Below, in pieces: positions 21,467 through 32,479 of a stretch of 64,000 nt of DNA. Positions within the stretch are counted from its first letter, which is position 1. Each line of letters begins with the position of its first letter. The translations under genes were made by a program, and so were the position numbers. The stretch comes from Heterobilharzia americana (lineage: Eukaryota; Platyhelminthes; Trematoda; Strigeidida; Schistosomatidae). The notes below the pieces were generated by a model. It was not told the origin of the DNA and made no database searches. It was given only the letters and a program-made list of their open reading frames with translations. The stretch spans positions 84,218,820 through 84,282,819 of the forward strand of contig OX104129.1 in assembly GCA_944470555.2 (NCBI GenBank), in the 5' to 3' direction.

Positions 21467-22282
21467 ACGTATTGCTACATGACCTGGGCGTGAAGATTTC
21501 AGTAACAATATACATATGTTAACTTATCTCGTCTACAACTTTTAGTCAGTCGTTCGGCGGGTAGAATTCAGCAAAGACACAAGAATGCCGAGTATTTCAC
21601 ACTATCTGTTCATTAGGAAATAATGATATCAAGATCCAGACGGGAGACTAATCAGCATTCAGTTAACCATGTTTCTGACCCTATTTTTCCAGGGATAGTT
21701 GAATTCCTTTTCTGCCACTAATTTAGGTGATATCCTTCACTGCGTCTTGCGTTAATGTCTTGCGCTAACCAAGTCAGAATGATCTGAAACACTGTACTGT
21801 TGTTTGGCTCTTTTTCGAGCTGACCCCATCAATGCTATGCCTAAACGAATTTAACTCACGTTGACATTCTTTACAGGTGAGTAGTTCTCCTCAACTGCTT
21901 TGCTGCGGTAGCAACAGAGTTTCTGTAGGGGATCACCCAACCAATATCTCTTATATAAAATCAGGATGAAGAGACAGACTTTTGAAAGAAATCATTATTT
22001 AGTTACCATTCACCCTGATCTGACAATTTTACTAGTCAGATACGAATGATTTAATCACCGATCGGCCTTCTTAGTCAATCGTTTACTTTGTTAATTAACT
22101 TCACAGATCATATTCTGTGATCTACTTAAACGGTTTCCAATGAAAAACTTGCTGATGTAATAGTTAGATAGTTAAAAATTAACTCAGCTGTTGGAAATGT
22201 CAAAGTGGACGTTGGTGTTTATGAAACCATTTCTTAATAATAATAATAATAATAATTCTTTAGTGATTAACCTGGATTGGTT
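21467..22282. other. Unassigned DNA
   Basis: A short (AAT)n at about 22,236-22,254; nothing else recognised. Confidence 0.35.
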
Positions 22283-23065
22283 TACTAGTTCACTAGTTAC
22301 TAGCCGGTCCTAATCCCCCATAAAGAGGGATGGTTGGCCATGCAGCTAGCAACCCTATCCAGTAAAACCAATCCAAACCACTAAAGAAACTTCAAAGAAA
22401 ATATAAAAAATGAAAACAAACTTATTCCTCGCTGCACTCGGAGAGGCAAAATGACGCCAGTTGGTGAAAGAATTCGGAAAGCCAGTTGGCCGATGTGTCT
22501 TCTCTCTCTCGATGAAAGCGAAAGTAAACATGGGGACATGGAATGTCTGCATCATGTTTGAACCCAACAAGGCTGTCCAGATTGCAAAAGAGATGAGAAG
22601 GTATGGCATTGAAGTGCTAGGAGTCTGTGAAAGTAGATAGAATGGAAGTGGACTCCGGAAACTCTTAACTGGAGAGTCAGTAACCTACTCCGATATTGTC
22701 CTCCTCACGACAACCACGAGCACACTGAGTTTTGGAGTGTCTATCTTGATGTCCCCCACAATATCGAAGGTTCTCTCTCATGCAGTGGGAACCAATCTCC
22801 TCCAAGATCAGGGTCATGACAGCAAGATTCAACTCAAGAGGACGGAAATTCACAATCGTACAATGCTACGATGGACTATGTACCTACAAATAATTCAGAT
22901 GAACAGAAGATGGAGGAATTCTGGGAGTGGATAACATATGAAGAGAACTAACCATGGGTCGAGAAGCACTCGGTGAAATGATAAATAAGAATGGAGAACT
23001 ATTTGACAGACTTCTGAACATTCAACAATTTAATGATTAGATGCACTGTGGTAGTTCATTCAGAC
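22283..23065 (+). mobile_element. RTE-A 5' end fragment (endonuclease part)
   Basis: Begins with TTACTAGTTCACTAGTTACT, the family 5' end, and continues into the endonuclease start (MKAKVNMGTWNV at about 22,515). There is a roughly 100-bp internal deletion near 22,920 (GGAGGAATTCT joined to GGGAGTGGATAAC). It ends in the FNDLVIG-equivalent region with no 3' half. Loss of the 3' end cannot come from ordinary 5' truncation, so later deletion is likely. Confidence 0.75.
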
Positions 23066-23384
23066 GTTACAGAAATCTAACAGATAGAAAGATGATATAA
23101 GTTTTTCCATTGAAAAGTTTATTTTTATATAACGTAACAATTTTTTTTTCTCTACTCTGTTATTGATTCGTGAAATGGAGAATTGAAAACTGTTGAATAT
23201 ATTAATTAGACTGATAGATAATCACTTAAATGAACAGACTTACTTCTCCACAGTCCCTATTCTTAACATACTTTCTTAAATTGGTTCTCCTTCCTTTCCT
23301 TTCAAAATTTAAATATCCCTCGCCAAATTACCAACAAAATTTAAACAAGCATTCATCACAGATTATGAGACTACTAGTGCTTAT
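23066..23384. other. Unassigned AT-rich DNA
   Basis: Nothing recognised. Confidence 0.3.
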
Positions 23385-23965
23385 TATCATCATTACTACT
23401 ATTATTGTTTATCCCTTGGGTTCCTAGTAGAAGATAGGATTTCAGTTGTATATCGCCATTTCACTTTCTTCTCTCCACCCTTATGAACTTGCCTCCACCA
23501 CTGCTCACAACCTTTCATTTCTTCCTCCAACAAATCTCTTTCATGTCACCCAGTCGGATTCCACTCGAGTACCTAGACATGGCGCATAATGTCCCCAGTC
23601 GGTATTATCAGAGTATATCCAATCCATCTCCACGTTCTACCTTTGTATATTTGTTAGGTGATAGATTCTTGTTTGGTTCATTGCCAGCTAGCCAGAGTTT
23701 CTTGTTGCTTGTTCTTTCTGTCCATCTGATCTTCAGTATCAAGAGAGCATAGACAGTTGTTAATGAATGTCTATAGTTTGTTGGAAATTCTTTTCTTGAC
23801 ACTTCAAGTTTCTAAACCATTACATGAAAGCACTGACTTGACTGAAGTTAGTGTTTAAAATCTACATCTGATTCTTTATGCTGAGTGTAGTAGATCTCCA
23901 CAATGATTTAAAATTGATTAAAGATTGTCTTATTTTTCTGATCCTGGTTTTACATACAACTTGTG
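23385..23965 (-). mobile_element. RTE-A 3' end, 5'-truncated
   Basis: The AT-rich tail and CCCTTGGGTTCCTAGTAG (complement of the family 3' end) start at about 23,385. On the minus strand the C-terminal region follows (ILKIRWTERTSNKKLW, YTKVERGDGLD), up to the DEDVK.RIGK-like segment. Heavily decayed. Confidence 0.7.
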
Positions 23966-24420
23966 AAAATGACTGTCGAAAAAGGAAATCATCTACATCA
24001 AGTTATCTCTTCCCTCCTTTGTAACTTCTTATAGTTCTAGTTAAACTATGATAGGGGAAAATTTCACATACAGCGAAAGTAGATATTTTAGGTAACACGA
24101 AAGAATCATTAAAATACACATGCCTAATGTTCTCCTGAGATTGTATGCTTTGATGGAATTCTAGTTTTACATCAAATTAAAGGTATTTCTCGCCTATATT
24201 TAAAAACAAGGATCTCTCCTTTCCAAGTTAGCCTAATACTGTAGATCACAAATGGAGCGTGGTTTAAAGAGGCCAGTGATGCTGTTCTGTGTATTCACAT
24301 TGTTGTCAAAGGCTACAAAGATACGAGAAATTGAAGATGATGTAGTATCGTTAGTTGAAAAACTTGAAGGAAGATTAGAAGGTAATGATGGAGGAGATAG
24401 ATAGCAGTCAGAAGAACCTT
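23966..24420. other. Unassigned DNA
   Basis: No motif recognised; may contain further PLE-derived sequence but not supportable. Confidence 0.3.
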
Positions 24421-24835
24421 GAATGCTGATCGAGTTGTGTGAGAACAGTTGACACTTCCTGGCTGCTCATACCGTGAAAGGTTATTTCTTCTTAAGGTAC
24501 CTGAAAGAGATTTGTGCGACCGCAGAGCCCATCGGACATCTTCTTGAGGCCTGTTACATGAAGCCTTTTGAGTATGATTATTTTGAACTTTTTTGTATTT
24601 TTGGAGCGCGATGGTAGAAAGGAAATGACAAGTGAACCAACACCGCTGGGTACCCTTTCTTCACCAGCACGCCTTTCAAAGTCCCTATTTCGTAGTCTAG
24701 TGTGCTATGGTAACAAATTTTCCTGGCTCTGTTACACAGCATTCTAACTACATTCAATTTATATTGGATCGAAACAAGGCTCCTAAAATGAAGGTATTGT
24801 CCTGTCCAATATAGATGCAATAAAGATGTTCACTT
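24421..24835 (-). pseudogene. Penelope-like element fragment (post-RT region)
   Basis: The frame GQYLHFRSLVSIQYKLNVVR, MLCNRARKICYHSTLDYEIG, TLKGVLVKKGYP is the stretch after the PLE reverse transcriptase core (the S..P..YK.N.V..L..RA..IC.....E...L...L..NGYP pattern). Its continuation (VLVHLSFPFYHRAPKIQK, VTGLKKMSDGLC) is repeated on the plus strand at 41.78-41.95 kb. It abuts an oppositely oriented PLE piece at about 24.84 kb. Confidence 0.7.
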
Positions 24836-24859
24836 TGATGTTTAACAACTAATTATACC

Positions 24860-25760
24860 GACAAGTAGATTGTCAAACTTGAAAACGGTGCACTTAGGGA
24901 TACACTAGATAAACTAGACTATTATTGACGACATATGAATGATATATTCATTATTTGTAAGAATGCCTACAATACAGACTATCTCTTGAATACCTTCAAT
25001 AAAGTTCACCCAGCTATGAAGTCCACCTGCAAAGAAGATGTCGTCATCCCTAGGAAAACGTTGGGATATATTAAGAGGAATATTCTGCGAATAGTTACAT
25101 ACATACAGAATAAGAAATATATGTTCTGATGACTCTATTGAAGAAGAAAGGAAAAAGCTGAAGATGAAATTGCAGCACAATGTTTATCTGCTAAACCTCA
25201 TATATAAACACATATTGAAACCTAGAGAGAGAATAAAGAAAGATAATCTTGGTAAGGAGTCTGTATATCTTAGACTAAGTTTCAAAGGTGATATTGCCTC
25301 TGATATCTCACCGTATCGATTAAGTAGGTCGACTGCAGAGAAACTTCTTGTCAGCTTCTCAACCAAACCATTACTGACACAGTGAACCAAGGATGGGTTA
25401 CCTATGATGGCCACTTCAGTGTACATGTATGAGTTCAACTGCTGATGTGGAACTAGTTACATAGGCTATACTTAAAGGTCTTTATCAAAGTGTGTTCTTG
25501 AACATGTGCCATCTTAGTTAAGGAAACGAATGACAAAGAGCATCAACAGTACAGTCCTCTGACATCTAGTAGACACCAGACATCAGATTAAGGTAGATCA
25601 CAACTTTCCTGTAATATATAGTATCCTTTCCAATCTCCCTAAAGATGCACGACTTCGCATCTCATCCATAGATGAAGCCATAGGTATCAATGCAGGAAAG
25701 TCTGACTTATGTGTTCAAAAGAAATATGTACATCCACTTTGTTTACCTTGACCGACAATA
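24860..25760 (+). pseudogene. Penelope-like element, RT end plus GIY-YIG endonuclease
   Basis: Pieces in order: KLENGALRDTLDKLDYY then RHMNDIFIICKNAYNTDYLL (motif C, where YVDD has become HMND), a linker with SVYLRLSFKGDIASDISPYR (about 25,260-25,325), then YEFNC*CGTSYIGYT*RSLS (about 25,428-25,487), the GIY-YIG core with two stops, LEHVP, HLVDTRHQIK and SSIDEAIGI (the catalytic-glutamate helix), and LCVQKKYVHPLCLP at 25,710-25,755. Domain order is exactly that of PLEs. Stops and frameshifts make it dead. Confidence 0.8.
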
Positions 25761-25988
25761 GGATCGACAAGTTCTTTATGAACTTTCCTATGACAAACTA
25801 CACATTTGAACCTCTCATTCCTTTCTTCTATATTGTCATTAAATTGGTAGATATTCATGTTCTTATGTTATTAGTTTTACACCCTTCTTTATTCATATCA
25901 CAACTTGTAGTCATTTTCAACCATGAGGTAACACTTCACATTTGTTGCTCTCTATTTGCTTATAGTATTCATATGATTTTCATCCCAC

Positions 25989-26047
<59 letters not shown>

Positions 26048-26689
26048 TCATCACTACATAATTATTATTTGACTATTCCAATATAGTAATCATTGTACAT
26101 TATGTCTTATTTCGTCTACTGTATTTAACTTATTCTCATGCATTTATAATTGTACAGCCTGTAGAAGAATAAATTATTGAAAACAGTAGTTCACTTAAAT
26201 TATTCTTGTTCTAAGTAGAATACCCTGTGAAACCTTATTTCTTCCCTAGATGTCTAGAAAAGAGCTCAGCTGAAAACCTTACTACCTATCTGATCCCACT
26301 AGACAAACACATATTGATATGTGTAATGAATTCTAGTTATCAGCGATAAAGGGGACAGAGCACTTTTGAATGATAACTGACCAATGACCCATTCAATAGA
26401 TAAAAAATACTTCTATTCCCATTTATGGTTACCAATCCATCATACTAGTCTGCTTGGACAGACATGAAACCCATCTAGTCAATAAACAGACCGTCAATAG
26501 TTTAACACATGATAATGAACACCGATCACGTGGAATACTGTCTCCACGTCAAATGAAGACGCAGGAGACGAGACATGGAAAGCAAGATTCATTACCCGGG
26601 AAAAAGGTAACAACTAGCTGGAAATACAGCTGTTTATACAGTTATTTAACTCAGCCAATGGTTTCTATAATAATGATAGATGGCAGTTA
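25761..26689. other. Unassigned DNA around an (AT)n tract
   Basis: Possible PLE 3' untranslated sequence at the start. A 78-codon plus frame (26,454-26,690) has no recognised motif. Confidence 0.35.
25994..26046. repeat. (AT)n microsatellite, about 26 units
   Basis: Uninterrupted AT dinucleotides. Likely length-polymorphic and capable of cruciform extrusion. Confidence 0.95.
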
Positions 26690-26865
26690 AAAGTGGAATC
26701 CGGGACGTACGTCTCATCGTATTTGGGACTGGTCAGCCAAATCCATCTGCTAACCACTAAGACACGAACCCGGACACATTGCTTTAAACTCCAGAGAGTT
26801 ATTCTCTAAGCCAGTGGGTCACGATAGTCACTTCTTGTGTGAGGGGTATGGGTTTTATATCAACG
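26690..26865 (-). mobile_element. Sm-alpha-like SINE unit with decayed hammerhead
   Basis: Minus strand: CAAGAAGTGACTATCGTGAC, tRNA-like head (GGCTTAGAGAATAACTCTC, GGGTTCGTGTC B-box remnant), then CTGACCA (core G8 is C), stem II GTCCCAAATACGAT (weakened), GAGA for GAAA, GTACGTC cleavage region and CCGGATTCCAC. Three core faults, so inactive. Confidence 0.6.
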
Positions 26866-27284
26866 GAACAATACATTAACCAGTAATTACCGTTTTTAAT
26901 ATTCAAGAAATTCTCTTCTCACATACTACTTAGTTTCATTCTGAAGGCTATTTCCAGAATATTGTACATAATTCTCAAGACGTTATATGGTATCAGTTGG
27001 ACAGAGACAGTCTGTTTGTATACATGGCAAAATGAGATAAGTAGAAATTACATATAAAGGAATAGATAAGAATATTCACTCCATCTTCAACTTTCTTGAA
27101 AATCCACAGTCAGTTTATGTAGACAATCAAATTAGCAATTACATTCATAATACGTAGATAGTAGGATGCTCATCATCATCATCATCAATTGGTTGGCTTT
27201 CAAAAACGTAAGATGATTACTCAGTTCATTTCTAAGACTTTCTTCATCACACAGCAGACAAGCCAAATACGGTACAGTATAGTA
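26866..27284. other. Unassigned DNA with (ATC)n
   Basis: Short ATC run at about 27,172-27,187. Nothing else recognised. Confidence 0.4.
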
Positions 27285-28735
27285 GAGATATTATATTTTA
27301 CAGTACATGCATAAAGTCATATGTAATGTAAATGCTCCTTGTCCTTTCAGATGACCGACACACAGAGAGAGCTTCGAGTGAATAGGATGTTGGTCATCTG
27401 ATAAAATAACTCCCCCAAGGTGCTTACATGAGTTAATATGTTTGTCCATAACAGTTTTAACTAGAAGGTTTAGAGGTACACCACCACTAGTTCTGCTGAC
27501 AATCTTCAAAGTTCTAAGCAATACACCATAGTCTTTCTTCAGTAACCTGGTAAAAAAGTAAAGGAGAACAACAGAGCAGAACAGGCAAGATGCAGGAGTT
27601 TAATAAAATACAAGAGGTGAGGTTGAGTAATATCAGATACTCTCACCTTCCTAAGAGTGAGAGTTAAATGGAAGATTCTTTTGAAAACAAGTAAGATATG
27701 GGACGACCAGGAAAGGTCCAAAGAAAAACAAGCAGTGAGATAAATCACACTTGTCACGTTCGCTAACACACAACTATTAATACAATCGGAATCATGAGAA
27801 GTAAACAGTTTATGCAGGTTATGTTCATGTGTGAAACTGAAGTTTATGGTGTGACATTTAGAAGAATTGGTGAGCCATCATCTAATAGTAGACAGACAAT
27901 CATTTAGTTGGGAACAGTTTACTAAAGACGAGACAGATATTGGAAGTGGTAGGTAATCCTCAATTGAGATGTGATTGATACTCGCTGAAGATGGTAAGTG
28001 ATACAGAAAGAAAGAGAAAAGACAAGGGTAAAGGATGTCTGTTTGGGGAACACCAGTCACTGTAAGCAATGAGGTAGAGCGCTTCCCTCTTTCAACTGTA
28101 TGTTGTTTCCTTTCAGAGAAATAGAAATACAGCCAGTTGATTATGTAGGACTCAGTATTTTTCCCGGTTAGCTTGTCCAGCAGAAAAGGCTTTTGGACAG
28201 AATCAAAAGCGAAATAATAGTTTAAATGGGCACACCTGAGTTACTTGACATTTCTGTCAACAACGCATGCAATAATGTGATAAGAGAGAGTGGCGGCATC
28301 CGAAGTGCGTCTTCCGTTTTTATATGCCAATTGATTAGGGTCATCGAAAGCCTTGAATGAGGGTTCGAGCAAAGGTATTATCAACTTCTCCATTATTTTC
28401 AAGAATGCAAAAGTAACTCCAACGCGACGGAACTTCCGACAAGTGCCTAGAATCAAATACTTAGGTACGGGGACTATTTTAATACCTTTCCATGCAGTTG
28501 CTATGATGTTTACTAAAAACGATCTATTGAACATGTTAGCTAATGGATGGTATAACATATCAGCACACTTCGTGAATACGAAGTTTGACATACCATCTGG
28601 ACCTAAACTGTGTGAACAGTTCAGGGATTTGAGACAGTAAAAAATATCTTGGTGAATTTTTTTCAGCATTCTACATTGAAGATGTATGCACAGTGTGAGA
28701 TAGGTCAAGTGCGTTGGCGTATAAACGATTTGTTC
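27285..28735 (-). pseudogene. CR1-like (Perere/SR1 type) reverse transcriptase
   Basis: The minus strand reads LNCSHSLGPDGMSNFVFTKC, ADMLYHPLANMFNRSF, AWKGIKIVPVPK, FRRVGVTFAFLKIMEKLI and DPNQLAYKNGRRTSDAATLS, the finger region of CR1-clade RTs. After a gap in frame come TGVPQTDILYPCLFSFFLYH (motif B) and SINHISIEDYLPLPISVSSL, where the catalytic YADD is lost (IEDY). Further frames to 27,291 give RTLKIVSRTSGG and the C-terminal HPIHSKLS stretch. It lacks the endonuclease half (5'-truncated). Distinct from RTE-A and RTE-B. Confidence 0.8.
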
Positions 28736-28989
28736 ATAGCACCGACGTCAACATGTGCTTCTTTTCTAAGGTATTTACTACCAGTGAGATCTTAAGAAAG
28801 TTTCCACATGCAGGAAGAGCCTTTAAATGACAAAAGTTTCTGATTACACATTAGACTCAAACTTCCAATTTCCGACCTAATGAAAACTGTTAATACTACA
28901 CTGATAAAGTGAAAACGATACTACTTTTAATAAAGGTCATGAACGAATACTTAGACCATATTTAGTATGAAAATGAAAAATCTTTTTTG

Positions 28990-29130
28990 TCCTAGGAAGG
29001 TAGTTAGCAGTCTCCAAGTTACCTATGTAATGGTCTATCAACTGAGTTAGAGGCCTTGGTAACTCGCAGGCTGTCCGACCGATTCCTTTGGTCACCTAGA
29101 TTTTCTTTTCACCTTCAATCATCACCCAGT
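28990..29130 (+). repeat. tRNA-like SINE remnant
   Basis: GGCCTTGGTAACTCGC, a B-box-like GACCGATTCC, and the tail TTTCACCTTCAATCATCACC followed by CAGTAT, shared with 1,590-1,712. Strongly decayed. The preceding 28,736-28,989 holds nothing recognised. Confidence 0.35.
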
Positions 29131-29194
29131 ATAGATAATACTAGTCAGATAGTCACACTGATAAAACATTAATTTCAAGTTGTTATTCATGGTA

Positions 29195-29365
29195 GACTGA
29201 CATCAGTTGGAGGAACAAAGGAAACCCGGGAGCAGTGGACAGCTGCTTCGTTTTATTATGGAGGTCCTCAGCAGTGCGCACCCACAACCCTGCCAGGGAT
29301 CAAAGCCGAAATCCTCAGGTTCCGTGGCTAGCATGTTACCATTAAGCCAGTGGGTCAGAATTCAG
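29195..29365 (-). mobile_element. SINE-H copy, tRNA head plus hammerhead
   Basis: Minus strand from 29,365: GACCCACTGGCTTAATGGTA (A-box-like), GGCTTTGATCC (B-box with changes), GTGCGCACTG, then a hammerhead block: CTGAGGA core intact (plus 29,265-29,271), CGAA intact, GTCC cleavage site intact (plus 29,237-29,240), compact stem III CAGCTG, stem I nearly complete (5 of 6 pairs). Stem II (CCTCC versus AAAAC) no longer pairs. It faces a second SINE-H head at 29,767 across an inverted spacer. Confidence 0.7.
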
Positions 29366-29766
29366 TGGTTCGTATTTCCAACTTCTTTCACTTCACGATA
29401 TAGCGCAACCGCCGCCCAATGTCATCGCTGGGTAACTTTCCTCACTAACATCAGGCTTTGCCTCCACCTGTCCTTACTTCTCACTGGAACTTCGGGGATC
29501 ACCTCTCGAAGTTAGTCACCAATGCGCATCAATTCAACTGAATTTTGAGGGATTTGTTGAGATTTGGAAATATTCCAGGTTACTATTCACTATAGACTTA
29601 CATCATTGGTTACTAGCTTCGAGGTATTCCTGAAGTTCCAATGAGAAGTCGTAATTGGTGGGAGCAAAAGCCTGATGGTCGTGAGGACAGTTACTCAATG
29701 ATGACAGTGGGGTGCGGTTGTGCTATATCGTGAACTAACAGAAGTTGGAAATATGGACGATTGGAT
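29366..29766. repeat. Inverted repeat upstream of paired SINE-H heads
   Basis: 29,366-29,530 and 29,590-29,766 are reverse complements at roughly 80%: TATTTCCAACTTCT, TTCACGATATAGC, TGTCATC, GTCCTTACTTCTCA and similar words. Together with the flanking SINE-H heads they form one palindrome of about 670 bases. I infer these are the body/tail of a preceding SINE-H unit in each orientation. Confidence 0.6.
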
Positions 29767-29866
29767 CCTGACCCAATGACTTAATGTTAATGTGCTGGCC
29801 ATGGCGCCTGAAGGTGGCGGATTCGATCCCTGGAGGGCGGGGTTGCGTGAGCGCACAACCCTAGCT
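29767..29866 (+). mobile_element. SINE-H tRNA head, cut by next element
   Basis: GACCCAATGACTTAATGTTA, GCCTGAAGGTGGCGGATTCG and an ATTCGATCCC B-box, then GGGTTGCGTGAGCGCACAAC. The hammerhead block is missing where the Sm-alpha-like unit begins. Confidence 0.6.
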
Positions 29867-29867
29867 G

Positions 29868-30135
29868 CTCTATGGTGTAGTGGATAACGCTCTTGCGTTT
29901 GAAGCGATCGCTTCCGAGTCTGAATCCCATTTGGGACAACATCACTCACTGGAAGGCAGGTACATCCAGCTGACGAGTCTTAAATAGGAAGAAGTGCCCA
30001 TCCTGAATTCTACTGTTAGTCACTACCCATCATTACTATACATAATTAAAACACAGGCAATATAGAGGCATCCGTACAGGAGCCCATATGCCAATAGAGA
30101 TCGATTAATTCGGTCCAATCAACGACGGTGTAATA
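29868..30135 (+). mobile_element. Sm-alpha-like SINE unit
   Basis: tRNA-like head with TGGTGTAGTGGATAACGC (A-box) and GAGTCTGAATCCC (B-box), hammerhead block, then the tail GAGGCATCCGTACAGGAGCC ... TCGGTCCAATCAACGACGGT ... TACAAGCAATAACA. The best preserved such unit in the window. Confidence 0.75.
29956..30016 (+). ncRNA. Hammerhead ribozyme, best preserved (Sm-alpha type)
   Basis: Stem I GTACATCCAG; core CTGACGA intact (29,970-29,976); stem II GTCT-TAAATA-GGAA with the pair next to the core lost (G opposite A); GAA intact (29,991-29,993) but the next base is G, making a G-U closing pair in place of A-U; stem III GTG-CC-CAT; cleavage expected after the ATC triplet (30,000-30,002); 3' stem I CTGAATTC. 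All catalytic core letters are present; weakened stems II and III make activity uncertain and probably low. Confidence 0.7.
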
Positions 30136-30867
30136 CAAGCAATAACACTCAAGTTATTCAGCTTGTAAAGGTGACAGGATTACATTGATAATACTCCAGT
30201 TTATTCTATTTACAAATATAGAACAGATGGTAATGTCTTTTAAAAACTTTTTTCTTAGTGAAATGAAATATACTTTTCTTCAAATACTTTAATTTTTCTA
30301 TTGAAAGATTTGAGGTTAGACAAAAGAAACAAATTACATAGTAGAACAACTGTTCTAACAGATTTAGTAAACACATAGATAGAAATACTGAAAAGAAAAT
30401 ATTGAAATTCCATTGGATGAAAAAAAATACTGTGAATATGTTTTGTTTTAGAGGGTAGAATAAAAGTTTTGACAAATTAACAGTAATTTTCTATCCTTAT
30501 ATAAACATACTACTTTTATCTATATCATCTTGCTAACAAGTAGTATATGGCTTATGAAATTGTTTACTTATGACTCATTCTGTAACGACAAATTACTAAC
30601 TGGTTTTGGGTTTTAGGTTGATGGCTTCTTGGCACAAGGATTGGTTGATCTCTTTATTTGATTCTTTTCGAAATAGCTTAGCGTCTACATTGATGTGGGA
30701 ATTTATCTGTAATTTGATAAGCAGGTCTCTAAGTGTTGACGGCTAGACTACTAGTTTGCACATTGAAATATTTTGAAATTTCCCTGGTCGAAGGTGTGAT
30801 TCTTTATGTCATAGTCTACTGAGATAAGATACTTCACGTCATGATGTTTGACGACCAGGTTGTGTTC
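30136..30867. other. Unassigned DNA
   Basis: AT-rich; an 89-codon minus frame at 30,206-30,475 is lysine/phenylalanine rich without motif. Nothing recognised. Confidence 0.35.
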
Positions 30868-31885
30868 GTTATTATTATTTTTCCCTTGGGTTCCTAGTGG
30901 AACATACGGCTTCAGTAGCATGTCGCCATTTCACTCTATTCTCTGTAGTCATCTTAACATGGCCCCATGACTGCCCAAAAGCTTCCATTTCCTCCTCACG
31001 CGATCTCCTCCATGTCAACCTCGGCTGGGACACCCAACTCGTCGTTTCTCATCCTCGTTCCACTTGACATCCTGGTCTGCCCTGATCTGACTCGGCGCGT
31101 GACGTCCACAAACCTACTTCCAGTGTATGTCCAATCCAATCCATCTCCACTTCGTTCCTCTGCATATTTGTTGGGCGATATCTTTTTCGTTGGTTCTTTG
31201 CAGGCCAACCACAGTGAGTTCCTTCTTGCTTATTCTTACTATTCTGGCTATCTGATCTTCAGTCACCAGTGAGCGTAGGTGGGAGCTGTTGGTGATGCAT
31301 GTTTTCAGTTTGTTGCAAATGCTTTTTGCAACGTGTCAAGTCTCTCAACCATCACATAGAAGCTCTGCCGTGACTGAGATTAGTGTTGAAAATCCGAATC
31401 TTGTTCATGCCTTATACTGAGTGCAGTTCAGTAGATCTCCACACCGATTTCAGATTAATGAAGGAAGGCCTCTCTTACTGGCTTTCCGATCCTGGATTTG
31501 ACATTTTTATCTGTTCCGTTGCCTTCAGTTGAGAGGATGCTATCAAAGTAGAGAGGTAGGTGAAAGGGACAACTCCCTTCAGATTTCTCCTTTTTATAGT
31601 GATTGGTGCCTTTTGTTGGTGGTGGTGGTTGAGTATCTTCATCACCTCTGTCTTCTCCAAGTTCATGTTCTCTGCCCTGTCTCTTCTGCCAACTTGTTAG
31701 TTTCACCTGTACATGCTTGAGTTTGTGCGACAAGACATTAGACAAAAATCATCATAGGTGAAATCCAAAACTTCTTACGTCTTTTCATCGGTGCAGCCAT
31801 TGTATGTCCATCTTTTCTCCCTCCTCACAGTTTGTTGCATCGTCCAGTCGAGTCGACCACAATCAGGAAGATCATCGACTGTGTT
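30868..31885 (-). mobile_element. RTE-A, 5'-truncated; its inner part is duplicated at 46.5 kb
   Basis: The 3' tail and CCCTTGGGTTCCTAGTGG begin at 30,868; the element runs through C-terminal and RT-end regions to about 31,885 (DDPPDCGRL-like stretch). The minus-strand H/Q tract is short (HHHHQQK). The motif C box is degraded (DDFCLMS-like with changes). From about 31,210 outward the sequence is repeated at 46,562. Confidence 0.75.
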
Positions 31886-32099
31886 CATGTTCCTAAGTAA
31901 CTGAACGCTCGCAGTCACATCACATTTAACATCAACATTTTCTCTATGATATACGTGTACACAGGTGAGTGAATATGGGTCAGTATCTGTCCCATGTGAT
32001 GTCATTAGTCGTCAACAAATTTTTTCCAGTTGGTAGTATACTATAGGATCAGACTGTGATAACAGATAGTAACTACCGAGAAACATCTGCAGTTCTGGT

Positions 32100-32395
32100 T
32101 TTCTCCTACGTCAACACATCACATCAACTGGATATATTTGGCCTTCCAGGGAGTGGTGTTGTCTCCAGTGAGGCTCGAACCCAACACTCATCGTTTCACT
32201 TAACGAAGCGATATCTATTCCCTAGGCCAATGAGTTACGATAGCCATTTCTTTTGGGGGCAGTAAAGTTTTGATTTTCACTGCTTTCGAATGAAATTACT
32301 GCCAATATGGAAGCATCTACCCAACAACCCATGAGTGCTACTTGTAACCGACCAATTCAGTTCAGTCAGTCAAAGGTAATTTGACTAATACTATC
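32100..32395 (-). mobile_element. Sm-alpha-like unit (duplication copy 1)
   Basis: Minus strand: tail-like lead-in, AAGAAATGGCTATCGTAACT, CATTGGCCTAGGGAATAG (A-box remnant), TGGGTTCGAGCC (B-box with changes), CCAGTTGATGTGATG where the hammerhead starts. The core is lost beyond TTGATG, so no ribozyme. Confidence 0.6.
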
Positions 32396-32479
32396 GGCTG
32401 GAAATCATTCGAACCTATGAAATTCAACCAAGGCTGCGGATAGGTCTTTGTCACATTTGTTTATCGAATTCATCAGCTG

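Noticed and set aside
25709..26086. 125-codon frame ending in an (IY)n run
   Set aside because: Starts in the tail of the PLE endonuclease in a wrong frame and its end is the (AT)n microsatellite translated.
30206..30475. Minus-strand 89-codon frame rich in Phe, Lys and Leu
   Set aside because: AT-biased composition, no motif, no neighbours suggesting a gene.
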